Origin: a bacterium
GTDB lineage: Bacteria > Bacteroidota > Ignavibacteria > SZUA-365
Length of the DNA stretch: 64,000 nt
Direction: 5' to 3'
NCBI GenBank assembly: GCA_020444325.1
Contig: JAHLLD010000002.1
Coordinates: forward strand, 1-64,000
Of the stretch, positions 19,572 through 28,430 are shown piece by piece (the first letter of the stretch is position 1; the number at the start of each line of letters is the position of its first letter). Made by a program: the position numbers and the translations under genes. The notes beneath the pieces are model-generated. The model was not told where the DNA came from and ran no database searches. It saw nothing but the letters and a program-made list of their open reading frames with translations.

Positions 19572-20736
19572 ATGCCGGAATACCGGTGATCTGCTGACCG
19601 AGCACGAGGGTATGAATATCATGCGTCCCCTCGTAGGTGCGAACCGATTCCAGGTTGTTCATATGGCGCATGACGGGGTACTCGTCGAGAATGCCGTTCG
19701 CACCGAGAATGTCGCGTGCGAGCCGCGCTATGCGCAGCGCGATGTCGACGTTGTTGCGCTTGGCCAGCGAAACATGCGCAAAGTTCATACTGCCATCATC
19801 TTTCATGCGTCCGAGATGCACGGCGAGCAAACGCGCCTTTGTGATTTCCGTCACCATGAATGCGAGTTTTTCCTGCACGAGCTGGAATGAGCCGATGGGA
19901 CGGTCGAACTGCTTCCGCGTCTTTGCATAATCCACCGCGGTATCGTAACAGGCTTCGGCGGCCCCGATTGCGCCCCATGCGATGCCGAATCGGGCCTGTG
20001 TCAGGCAGGAAAGGGGGGCTTTGAGTCCTTCCGCATCGGGGAGCATGTTCGTGGCGGGAATGCGGCAGTCCTGAAAAACCAGTTCCGATGTCACGGATGC
20101 CCGCAGGCTGTGCTTCCCCTTCATTTCAGGTGCGCTGAATCCTTTCGTCCCTTTCTCAACCAGGAAGCCACGGACTGTGCCGTCAAGCTTGGCCCAAACG
20201 ACGGCGACGTCAGCCAGTGTCCCGTTCGTGATCCACATTTTCGCGCCATTGAGAATGAAGCTGTCACCGTCGCGCACCGCGCGCGTCTCCATGCCGCCGG
20301 GATCCGAGCCGTGATCGGGTTCGGTGAGCCCGAAGCATCCGATGGCGTCCGCCGCGGCAAGCCGTGGCAGCCAGTGCTTCTTCTGCTCTTCGGATCCATA
20401 TTTGTAGATGGGGAACATGACCAGGGAGTTCTGCACGCTGGCGAAACTGCGCACGCCGCTGTCGCCGCGCTCGAGCTCCTGCATCATCAATCCGTAAATC
20501 ACATTGCTCGCCCCTGCACCCCCGTATTCCTCGGGTAGATTGACACCGAAGACCCCGAGTTCAGCCATCTTTTTCGGCAGTTGCATCGGAAAGCGTCCCT
20601 CCCTCGCGGCTTCCTCGATGACCGGCAGTACCTCGTCGTCAACGAAGCTCCGCATTGTGCTGCGCACAAGACGTTCTTCTTCCGTAAACAGTATATCGAT
20701 GTTGTAGAAATCTGATCCGGTCTGCATAAAATCCAT
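19564..20736 (-). CDS. gcdH: Acyl-CoA dehydrogenase, glutaryl-CoA dehydrogenase-like
   Basis: About 390 residues from the ATG at 20736. The sequence follows the glutaryl-CoA dehydrogenase branch closely: SLVMFPIYKYGSEEQKKHWL, GCFGLTEPDHGSDPGGMETRA, KMWITNGTLADVAVVWAK, KGKHSLRASVTSELVFQD, ARFGIAWGAIGAAE, and the catalytic Glu in NLESVRTYEGTHDIHTLVLG. The family converts glutaryl-CoA to crotonyl-CoA in lysine and tryptophan breakdown using FAD. An open frame reaches upstream to 20955, but that extension is low-complexity and unlike the family, so the start at 20736 (or 20727) is preferred. It is divergent from the gene at 21002. Confidence 0.9.
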   Translation of the reverse strand: MDFMQTGSDFYNIDILFTEEERLVRSTMRSFVDDEVLPVIEEAAREGRFPMQLPKKMAELGVFGVNLPEEYGGAGASNVIYGLMMQELERGDSGVRSFASVQNSLVMFPIYKYGSEEQKKHWLPRLAAADAIGCFGLTEPDHGSDPGGMETRAVRDGDSFILNGAKMWITNGTLADVAVVWAKLDGTVRGFLVEKGTKGFSAPEMKGKHSLRASVTSELVFQDCRIPATNMLPDAEGLKAPLSCLTQARFGIAWGAIGAAEACYDTAVDYAKTRKQFDRPIGSFQLVQEKLAFMVTEITKARLLAVHLGRMKDDGSMNFAHVSLAKRNNVDIALRIARLARDILGANGILDEYPVMRHMNNLESVRTYEGTHDIHTLVLGQQITGIPAYT

Positions 20737-21001
20737 CCGGTCGTTCTCTGAAGGCGGGACTGCTGGGGAAATCCAGAATATCAACAAACCTAAGAAGGAC
20801 GGCGGCGAAAAGCAAGGTAGTAGGGTGTCATTCCTCCGTGCGCTTCCACTTCCCACAGGCGCTTCGCAGCAGGGATGAACAACGGCCGGGGCCGTCATCC
20901 AGCGCCGGGAGGGAGACTGGCGGAGCAGGGTGGGATATTTGTATATTGCGCACAATCAACGACGTATTCAGGCAACGAATAAACAGAAAGGAAGTATTTC
21001 C

Positions 21002-22051
21002 ATGAAATATGCTGTGACAGCACTCCTGCTCGCATGCGCCACCACGTTTGCGCATGCGCAGATACAGATTACACGGGCAGATGTTGAGGCGCGCATGGGC
21101 GCGACGCAGATGACATCATACGATTCGACATTTTCCGGTGGCACGACGTTTGACCTCTCAGGGTCGGTCTACGACCTCTCGATGATCACTGGCAATGCAA
21201 CGACCGTACAGACGATGTTCATGGATCCGGCGCAGACGCCGTATCCCCATGAATTTCCTGATGCGACGGATGCGCAGGCTGTGCAGACAGGGGAGGGCGC
21301 GGGATACATGTACCTGCGTCTGAGTGATGAGGGACTGTACGCGCTGGGGATCGGCGCCGAGGTGCAGGGGATGGATTTTCTGCTCAAGTACAATCCGGAA
21401 AAACCGCAGATGCTGTTTCCCCTGCAGAATGGAACGAACTGGACGTACCAGAGCGGGGTCATGTCGCCGTTCGATGGAATGGAACAGGTCGAACAGAGCG
21501 ACATCGAAGTCGTCGGAGAAGGTACGCTGCGTACCCCCGAAGGCGATACACCCTGCCTCGTGGTGAAGGAATGGTCGCGCTCGACGACGAAGATTGAATT
21601 CGGGGGACAGGTGCTGACCGAATCATACACGACGGACATCAGCTATCAGTTTCTTACGAAAACAGGGGTGAGCGGTTCGATCAGCATCGATACGCTTGAT
21701 GCGGACAGCAATACGCCCGGACTCGTCTACGCAAGCTGGTCGAAATCGGAAATCAGCACAGGGACGGAAAACGTGCCCCTGGCGCGTGACCTCACCGTGC
21801 GATCGGTATATCCCAATCCCGTGGCTTCCGGACAGATCACCGTCGAGTGGTTCTCCGCCTCGGCCGGAAATGTACGCCTGAGTGTTGTCGATGTGCTCGG
21901 ACGCGAACGCATCGCAGCATGGTCGGAAAACGTGAATGCGGGCATGCGGAGCACGAGGCTTCAGCTCGGGACCCTGCCACAGGGACGGTATTTCCTTCGC
22001 ATCCAGCAGGGTACGGATGTTGCCATGCGTCCCCTGTCTGTCGTACATTGA
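21002..22051 (+). CDS. Secreted protein with T9SS sorting domain, unknown function
   Basis: 349 residues. The start at 21002 has AAAGGAAG at 20988-20995 and gives a clean signal peptide (MKYAVTALLLACATTFAHAQ). The body (about 25-265) is beta-rich with LQNGTNWTYQSGVMSPFDGM, VEQSDIEVVGEGTLRTPEGD and TYTDISYQFLTKTG-like strands, but I recognise no family. The last 80 residues are a T9SS type A domain: VRSVYPNPVASGQITVEWF, VVDVLGRERIAAW and LPQGRYFLRIQQGTD. It probably reaches the cell surface. It precedes the giant surface protein by about 125 bases. Confidence 0.82.
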   Translation: MKYAVTALLLACATTFAHAQIQITRADVEARMGATQMTSYDSTFSGGTTFDLSGSVYDLSMITGNATTVQTMFMDPAQTPYPHEFPDATDAQAVQTGEGAGYMYLRLSDEGLYALGIGAEVQGMDFLLKYNPEKPQMLFPLQNGTNWTYQSGVMSPFDGMEQVEQSDIEVVGEGTLRTPEGDTPCLVVKEWSRSTTKIEFGGQVLTESYTTDISYQFLTKTGVSGSISIDTLDADSNTPGLVYASWSKSEISTGTENVPLARDLTVRSVYPNPVASGQITVEWFSASAGNVRLSVVDVLGRERIAAWSENVNAGMRSTRLQLGTLPQGRYFLRIQQGTDVAMRPLSVVH

Positions 22052-22176
22052 TGCAGGAACAGTTGAATGCGTGAGAGATGCGTGCGCTCCGTCCGATCAT
22101 CGGATGGAGGGATCGGTTTCGATCCCACGCAAACGGTCTCATGACGGTTCTCCACAATGGACACAGGTCTCACGCC

Positions 22177-25100
22177 ATGCACACCCGAATCGCCTGGTTG
22201 TTTGCTCCTGCTCTGCTGATAGTATTGTGTTCAGGGACTCCTGAATCCGTCGCGGCCCCTCCGCGACCGGCTGAGCATATGGATTATGCAGAAACTGCAT
22301 ATTTCCTGCCGGAGGCGTATGCAGAATCTGCATATTCTCCGCGGGATTTTTATGCGGAAACTGCATATCGCGTATCCAACCCGGCTGCGACACCCAACCG
22401 GGGCCGTCCCCCTGCACTGGAGACAATCCCTTACGCGCAGGAGTTTCTCCTCGTTGAGAACAACGGGCAGTGGAGTGGTGATGCAAAACTGGGACGCCTG
22501 CACGCGGTGAGCACCGTCCACGACGGGGCGCGCCTGTATTTCTTCGACAGGGGCATCAGCATCGTTCACGAAGGTCTTGCCGCCGCATCGGCCCGCCGCA
22601 TCCCCGGTGCCGAGCACTACACATCGCTGCCGCCGCAGCTGCAGCGCTATCGTGTCGACCTTCGTTTTCTCTCCGCCCGCATTCCCGCCGACGTTCTTTT
22701 TTCAGAAAGTGCGCAGACGCGTTTTCGCTACTACATTCCCGGTTCGCCCTTAGGCGTTGAGGCTGCCGGGTCCCGCGTGATCGAGTATCGTGATCTCTAC
22801 CCGGGGATCGACCTGTCATGCCGTATCGAGAACGGTGGATTGAAGTATGAATTCCATGTGCATCCCGGAGCGGATCCTTCACGCATTCGTCTGCGCTACG
22901 ATGGTGTGAACGACGGAAAGATCACGGGCAGCGGCGGACTCGCACTCCGTCACGGCGCGGGTACCGTGCAGGATTCCGCGCCGGTGGCCTGGCAACCGGC
23001 GGGGGCAGTGCATATGCCGTGCGACATCGCATGGGCGAAGGATGGACATGTCTTCTCATTCAATATGGGAGCGTATGACAGAACGCGTACGCTCGTCATC
23101 GATCCTTTCCTTCAGTGGAGCACATTCCTTGGCGGCAAGCTTTCGGATTATGCCCGCGATGTCACCGTCGATGGCAAAGGTGGGATGATACTCTGCGGAT
23201 ACACCGCAGGGAACGACTTTCCTGTTACGCCCGGTGCCCTGCAGGCGAAATCCCTCGGCAATTTTGATCTGTTCATTACCGCCTTCAACCGTGAACGCAA
23301 GATGCGGTGGTCGACGTATTACGGTGGGACGGGGTCGGAAGAAAATCCCTGCATCGCACGTGCCGAGAAAGATGGCGGACTGTATATCTCGGGCTCGACT
23401 TCGAGCAGGGATCTCCCGGTTTCGCCTGAGGCCACGCAGCCACGAAACGGGGGACGATACGATGCCTTCCTCCTGGCGCTGACGTCCGAGGGCCAGCGTC
23501 GCTGGTCCACCTATTTCGGCGGCAGCTATTCCGACGAATGCAGTGACATCGCCGTTGCCGGGGATGGATCGATCTATGTTGCCGGGGGGACGTACAGTAC
23601 GAATTTTCCGGTCACACCCGATGCGGTGCAAACCAGCAACGGCGGGGATTATGACATGTTCGTGGCGCAATTCACGGCGAAAGGCACGCGGCAGTGGGCC
23701 AGCTACATCGGTGGTTGGAGCATGGATTACGCCACCAGCATCGCGGTGGATGAGGCAGGAGACCTCTTTCTCGGCGGAAGAACCGAGAGCAGTAATTTCC
23801 CGGCGGTCTCGCAGGGTCTGCAGTCATCTTACGGCGGCGGCAGCTTCGATGGCATCGTACTGCGTATCAGCGGCAAGACGCACAAGTTGCTCTGGAGTAC
23901 GTATGTAGGCGGAGAGGAAGAGGACAACGTTGACCAGCTGCTCCTCGACGCCAAAGGGAATATCGTCATCACCGGGTACACGGCAAGCAAGCGTTTTCCC
24001 ATAGCAGGAAAAGCCGAGCAGCGCCGGCAGGCGGGCCTCATTGATGCATTCCTCGCACGGATGGACGGCCGTGGAAAAATCCAGTGGGCGACCTATCTGG
24101 GTGGGTCCGAAGTCGACAAGGCGACGGGGCTGGCAGTGGACAAGTACGGGAATATCATGATTGCCGGTTTTACCGGGAGCAAGAATTTCCCGCTCGCTGG
24201 CAAAGGTTTCCAGGAAGAGAAGAAGGGCGGCTACGATGTGTTTCTTTCCCAGTTCGGCACAGAAGGCGCCTATATCTGGGGAACGCTGTTCGGTGGCGAA
24301 ACGCATGATATCGCCTACGGTCTCGCGATTGATGCGAAGGGAAATTCCATCGTTGTTGGCGGTACGGAAAGCCGTGGCTTCCGCACTGCTGGCAATATTT
24401 ACCAGGGTGACCTCGCAGGACTGACAGACGCTTTCGTACTTCGCATCATCTTCAATGAACCTGCAGCGAATGCAGGTCGCGATACCACGATCTGCTACGG
24501 CGGCAGCGCCCAACTCGGTGGAGAAGCGGTGGGTGGACAGCCTCCATATCGTTACTCCTGGGCACCTTCATCTTCACTCTCATCGGCGACGGATATACAT
24601 CCCCAGGCAACTCCATCGAAGTCGCAGGAGTATGTGCTCGTCGTGACGGATGCTGAAGGCGCCGTCGCACGGGATACGGTCATGGTGCATGTCTCCAGTC
24701 CGCCCGTGGTCGATGCCGGGAATGATCGTGCACTTTGCCCGGGAGGCAGCGAAGCACTGCAGGCAAACGTTCGCGACGGTCGTCCCCCTTACACCTATAC
24801 CTGGTCGCCTGCTGAAGGACTCAACAACGTGGAATCCGCGAATCCCGTCGCAACTCCCGGGCGCAGTACGCGCTACGTGATCACCGTGCGGGACGCCCTC
24901 GGCTGCACTGCCAGCGACTCGGTTATGGTCCGCGTGCATCCCGCGGTTGCAGTAGATGCAGGACGCAGCCTCGAAGCGTGTGCGAACGCACCGGTGCGTC
25001 TGCGCGCCGCGGTCACGGGGGGACAGGCGCCATTCCGCTACAGTTGGAAGCCTGCGGTGGGACTCGATAACCCCGGTCTGCAGTCTCCGCAGCTCATGCC

Positions 25101-28100
25101 ACAGAAGGATGCCGTCTATATCGTCACGGTCACCGACGCGAATGGATGTACCGGGAGCGATACGCTGTCGGTTTCCGTTCATCGTCCCCCGGTCGTGGAC
25201 GCAGGCGACAATCAGGCGCTCTGTGCGGGTGATGAATTGAAACTGCGCGCGAGGGTCAGTGGAGGCAAACCGCCTTACACCTACGCATGGTCTCCGGGCA
25301 CGGGACTCTCGTCCACAAAGGATTTGAGTCCGGTGGCAAGTCCGAAGAACACGACGATGTATGTTCTCAGCGCGACAGATCGGAATGGCTGCATTGTCCG
25401 CGATTCCGTACTCGTCAGCGTGCACCCACAGCCCGTACTGAAAATGGCGACGGATGTGGATCTCTGTTCCTCAACGGACGTGCAGATCGGGGCGGAAGCC
25501 ACGACCGGTACGCCGCCGTATCGCTACAGCTGGAAACCGGCGACCGGGCTCAGCGCGGCGAATATTGCAATGCCCAGAGCGGCACCCGATCGCAGTACGA
25601 CATACACCGTTGTCGCGGAAGATGCCAACGGCTGCCGCGTGCAGTCAACAGTGCGCGTGACCGTGCAGCCGAGACCCCGAATACGACTGCGCGACAAGGA
25701 ACGCGTCTGCCTCGGCGCGGACCTGAAGCTGGAGCCCGACGTCTCGGGCGGGAAACCTCCTTACACCTACGCATGGTCGCCGTCATTCGGACTTTCCGCT
25801 GCAAACATCGCCCGTCCCGTAGCTCGCCCGGCTTCCCCGGTGACGTATACACTGCGGGTGACCGATGCGCGCGGCTGCGTCGGCGAAGCGAAAGTAGATG
25901 TTGAAGTGCTCGCACCGCCGGCGGTCAACGCCGGGGAGGATGTCGTGCTGTGCGAGGGTACGCCTGTGACGCTCGATGCGCGTGTGACGGGAGGACGGCC
26001 TCCGTACCGCGTTGTCTGGAGTCCCAACGAGGGGCTGAGCAGCGTCCGCAAACTCGATCCCACCGTCCGCACTACACAGTCGCGCGTGTACACCATAACG
26101 ATCACCGATAAAAATGGCTGCGTCGCGACGGACGAAATTACGGTGCAGGTCGCACCGCCGCCTCGCGTCAATGCCGGCAAGGATGTCACGACCTGTTCCG
26201 GGACACCGGTCGCATTGAACGCCGCAGTGAGCGGAGGCACACCTCCGTATCGCTATCAGTGGGCACCGGCCGCGGGACTGAGTGCTCCCATGGCCGCCAC
26301 CACGACGGCACAGCCAGACAGATCCACCCGCTACACGCTCACGGTGACCGACGCGCGCGGATGTGTTGCAACGGATGAGGTGTCAGTTGATGTTCAGGCG
26401 GCACCTGTAATTACTGCGCCGAAGGAACTGACGATTTGTCGTAACCAGGGACAGCGTATCGAACTGTCTGCGAGCGGGGGACGAAAGCCATATCGCTATG
26501 AATGGACGCCGCGTAATGGACTGAGTGACGGCAGCAGTGCTACCCCGGTTGCAAATCCGATTCAGACGACGACGTACACAGTGACCGTTACCGATCAGAA
26601 CGGCTGCCGTGTGTTCAAGACCATCACGGTGACCGTGCTCCCGTGCAACAAGTCCGATGCCGGAGATGACGAGACCATGTGCGACGGGGGCGAAGTACGT
26701 ATCGGAGCCGCTGTGGTAGACACCATGTACGGTGCCCAGTATTCGTGGAAACCTGCAGCGGGATTGAGCAGTGCGACTTCCGCGCAGCCAGTGGCACGAC
26801 CTGCAAAGACCACACGGTACGTCCTGAGCAAAAGCAACCGCTTCGATTGCGTGAGCAGGGACACCGTGCTGATTACCGTATTCCCCTCACCGAAGGTGGA
26901 AGCGGGGAAGGATCTCGTACTCTGTCCCGGCAGCAGTGGAGACCTGAAGGGTAAGGTGTCCGGCGGTACGCCCCCCATATCGTTTCGCTGGGAGCCTGCA
27001 ACCGGACTCACCCGCAGCGATGCGCTTACCGCCCGTGCCTCTCCTCTGGAGAGCACGACCTATCGGCTGATCGTTACGGATGCAAACGGTTGTATGGCGG
27101 AAGATTCACTCACCGTACGCGTGCCGCCGGCACTGGCAGTTGACATGCAGCGAACGGTTGAGGTGTGTGAGGGAAACGAAATTCGCCTGGGGGGCAGGAT
27201 CAGTGGAGGACAATCCCCGTATGAAGTGATGTGGAGTCCGGCAAAAGGACTCAGCGACCGGAAGTCCCCGACTCCCGCATTTTCGGGCAGTGCCTCCGGC
27301 ATATATTTCATGACCGTCACCGATGCCGTGGGCTGTGAGTTCATCGATACCGTCGCCGTTACTGTTTTTCCCGCACCTGTCGCGGAAATCCGTACCGAAG
27401 GTCCCCCGGAATTCTGCGAAGGTGAGAGCCTGACGCTTGCCGCTCCTGCGGGGTACGCAGGCTATGCCTGGAGCAACGGTGCGAAATCGTCATCCATTAC
27501 TGTGAAGGAAGGCGGGAGCTATGCTGTCACCGTGACCGATGCGCATGGTTGCAACAGCACCTCGCAATCTCTCAGCGTCACCCGCCATTCGCGTCCCACG
27601 CCCGCCATTGCGGCGCGTGGACCACTGACATTCTGTGAAGGCGACAGCGTGCTGCTGGACGCCGGTAAAGGCTATATCGCCTACAGCTGGTCCACCGGTG
27701 CGACGACGCGGCGCATTGCGGCGCATGCGTCCGGCACCTACAGTGTCAGTGTCGTCGGAGACGGTGACTGCGAAGCGCAGGCAGAGCCTGTAACGGTGAC
27801 AGTCCACCCTTTGCCTGTCGCATCCATGCTCCGCCGCCTCGATACGCTGATCGCCGCTCCTGCAGAGAAATATCAGTGGCTGCGCGACGGCAGAGTCCTT
27901 CCCGATGCGCGGGGACGCATGCATGTTGCCGATGCGAGTGGAACCTATGTGCTGCGCACGTCGAATGCGCAGGGGTGCTCGGCTGAGAGTTCGCCGATGA
28001 AGCTGGAATTCGCTTCCGCGACGGTGGATCTCCCGGATCTCCGTGTGCATGCAGGTGATACCGTGGATATCAGCCTGCGGCTCATTACGTCGAAAGGACT

Positions 28101-28374
28101 CGACCGCTCAGGCGCCGATACATTGCTGGCCCTCATGCCGCTGAAAAAAAAAAGTGTTCGCATCCTCTCCGGGGGTGATCTCTGGACGGATGACGACGGT
28201 GAAGAATATGTGCGCTTTCACGGCAGTTACCACAGGGGAAAGAAGACCCTGGCCGTTGTGCGCATGGTCGTAGAGGAGGAGAGGGGCGTGATCCCTCTTG
28301 AGCTTGTTTCCGTGCGATGGCTGAACGGCCTCGTTCGCACTATTCGCAGGGATGGAAAAATCCGCTTGCAATAG
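22177..28374 (+). CDS. Giant secreted SBBP / PKD-like repeat surface protein
   Basis: About 2065 residues. Start ATG 22177 is chosen because MHTRIAWLFAPALLIVLCSG begins a signal peptide; in-frame starts at 22078 and 22141 are possible and no ribosome site decides. Directly after the signal come three 11-residue repeats of YAETAY type coded by a DNA repeat at 22285-22371. Next is an SBBP N-terminal domain (LLVENNGQWSGDAKLGRLH), then a propeller of SBBP repeats (WSTFLGGKLSDYARDVTVDG and about eight like it, to about residue 755). From about 760 to 1880 are 14 PKD-like repeats near 80 residues each, with LCxG..., GGxPPYxYxWxP, YxVTVTDANGC and usually two Cys. No T9SS type A tail is visible; the C terminus ends with an unrecognised beta domain. 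It probably acts in adhesion. Confidence 0.88.
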   Translation: MHTRIAWLFAPALLIVLCSGTPESVAAPPRPAEHMDYAETAYFLPEAYAESAYSPRDFYAETAYRVSNPAATPNRGRPPALETIPYAQEFLLVENNGQWSGDAKLGRLHAVSTVHDGARLYFFDRGISIVHEGLAAASARRIPGAEHYTSLPPQLQRYRVDLRFLSARIPADVLFSESAQTRFRYYIPGSPLGVEAAGSRVIEYRDLYPGIDLSCRIENGGLKYEFHVHPGADPSRIRLRYDGVNDGKITGSGGLALRHGAGTVQDSAPVAWQPAGAVHMPCDIAWAKDGHVFSFNMGAYDRTRTLVIDPFLQWSTFLGGKLSDYARDVTVDGKGGMILCGYTAGNDFPVTPGALQAKSLGNFDLFITAFNRERKMRWSTYYGGTGSEENPCIARAEKDGGLYISGSTSSRDLPVSPEATQPRNGGRYDAFLLALTSEGQRRWSTYFGGSYSDECSDIAVAGDGSIYVAGGTYSTNFPVTPDAVQTSNGGDYDMFVAQFTAKGTRQWASYIGGWSMDYATSIAVDEAGDLFLGGRTESSNFPAVSQGLQSSYGGGSFDGIVLRISGKTHKLLWSTYVGGEEEDNVDQLLLDAKGNIVITGYTASKRFPIAGKAEQRRQAGLIDAFLARMDGRGKIQWATYLGGSEVDKATGLAVDKYGNIMIAGFTGSKNFPLAGKGFQEEKKGGYDVFLSQFGTEGAYIWGTLFGGETHDIAYGLAIDAKGNSIVVGGTESRGFRTAGNIYQGDLAGLTDAFVLRIIFNEPAANAGRDTTICYGGSAQLGGEAVGGQPPYRYSWAPSSSLSSATDIHPQATPSKSQEYVLVVTDAEGAVARDTVMVHVSSPPVVDAGNDRALCPGGSEALQANVRDGRPPYTYTWSPAEGLNNVESANPVATPGRSTRYVITVRDALGCTASDSVMVRVHPAVAVDAGRSLEACANAPVRLRAAVTGGQAPFRYSWKPAVGLDNPGLQSPQLMPQKDAVYIVTVTDANGCTGSDTLSVSVHRPPVVDAGDNQALCAGDELKLRARVSGGKPPYTYAWSPGTGLSSTKDLSPVASPKNTTMYVLSATDRNGCIVRDSVLVSVHPQPVLKMATDVDLCSSTDVQIGAEATTGTPPYRYSWKPATGLSAANIAMPRAAPDRSTTYTVVAEDANGCRVQSTVRVTVQPRPRIRLRDKERVCLGADLKLEPDVSGGKPPYTYAWSPSFGLSAANIARPVARPASPVTYTLRVTDARGCVGEAKVDVEVLAPPAVNAGEDVVLCEGTPVTLDARVTGGRPPYRVVWSPNEGLSSVRKLDPTVRTTQSRVYTITITDKNGCVATDEITVQVAPPPRVNAGKDVTTCSGTPVALNAAVSGGTPPYRYQWAPAAGLSAPMAATTTAQPDRSTRYTLTVTDARGCVATDEVSVDVQAAPVITAPKELTICRNQGQRIELSASGGRKPYRYEWTPRNGLSDGSSATPVANPIQTTTYTVTVTDQNGCRVFKTITVTVLPCNKSDAGDDETMCDGGEVRIGAAVVDTMYGAQYSWKPAAGLSSATSAQPVARPAKTTRYVLSKSNRFDCVSRDTVLITVFPSPKVEAGKDLVLCPGSSGDLKGKVSGGTPPISFRWEPATGLTRSDALTARASPLESTTYRLIVTDANGCMAEDSLTVRVPPALAVDMQRTVEVCEGNEIRLGGRISGGQSPYEVMWSPAKGLSDRKSPTPAFSGSASGIYFMTVTDAVGCEFIDTVAVTVFPAPVAEIRTEGPPEFCEGESLTLAAPAGYAGYAWSNGAKSSSITVKEGGSYAVTVTDAHGCNSTSQSLSVTRHSRPTPAIAARGPLTFCEGDSVLLDAGKGYIAYSWSTGATTRRIAAHASGTYSVSVVGDGDCEAQAEPVTVTVHPLPVASMLRRLDTLIAAPAEKYQWLRDGRVLPDARGRMHVADASGTYVLRTSNAQGCSAESSPMKLEFASATVDLPDLRVHAGDTVDISLRLITSKGLDRSGADTLLALMPLKKKSVRILSGGDLWTDDDGEEYVRFHGSYHRGKKTLAVVRMVVEEERGVIPLELVSVRWLNGLVRTIRRDGKIRLQ
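22285..22371. repeat. 33-bp in-frame tandem repeat built on a palindrome
   Basis: Three units start at 22285, 22318 and 22351, each beginning with TATGCAGAAACTGCATAT or a close variant (a 7-bp inverted repeat with a three-base loop). The period of 33 keeps the reading frame and codes for 11-residue repeats beginning YAETAY or YAESAY. The middle unit shares the 20 bases from 22318 to 22337 exactly with an intergenic copy at 59303-59325. Confidence 0.85.
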
Positions 28375-28430
28375 ACCCCCTCCTTCCGTAGACTTTTCCA
28401 TACGATTATCACATCGGTTGAGGTGCATTC

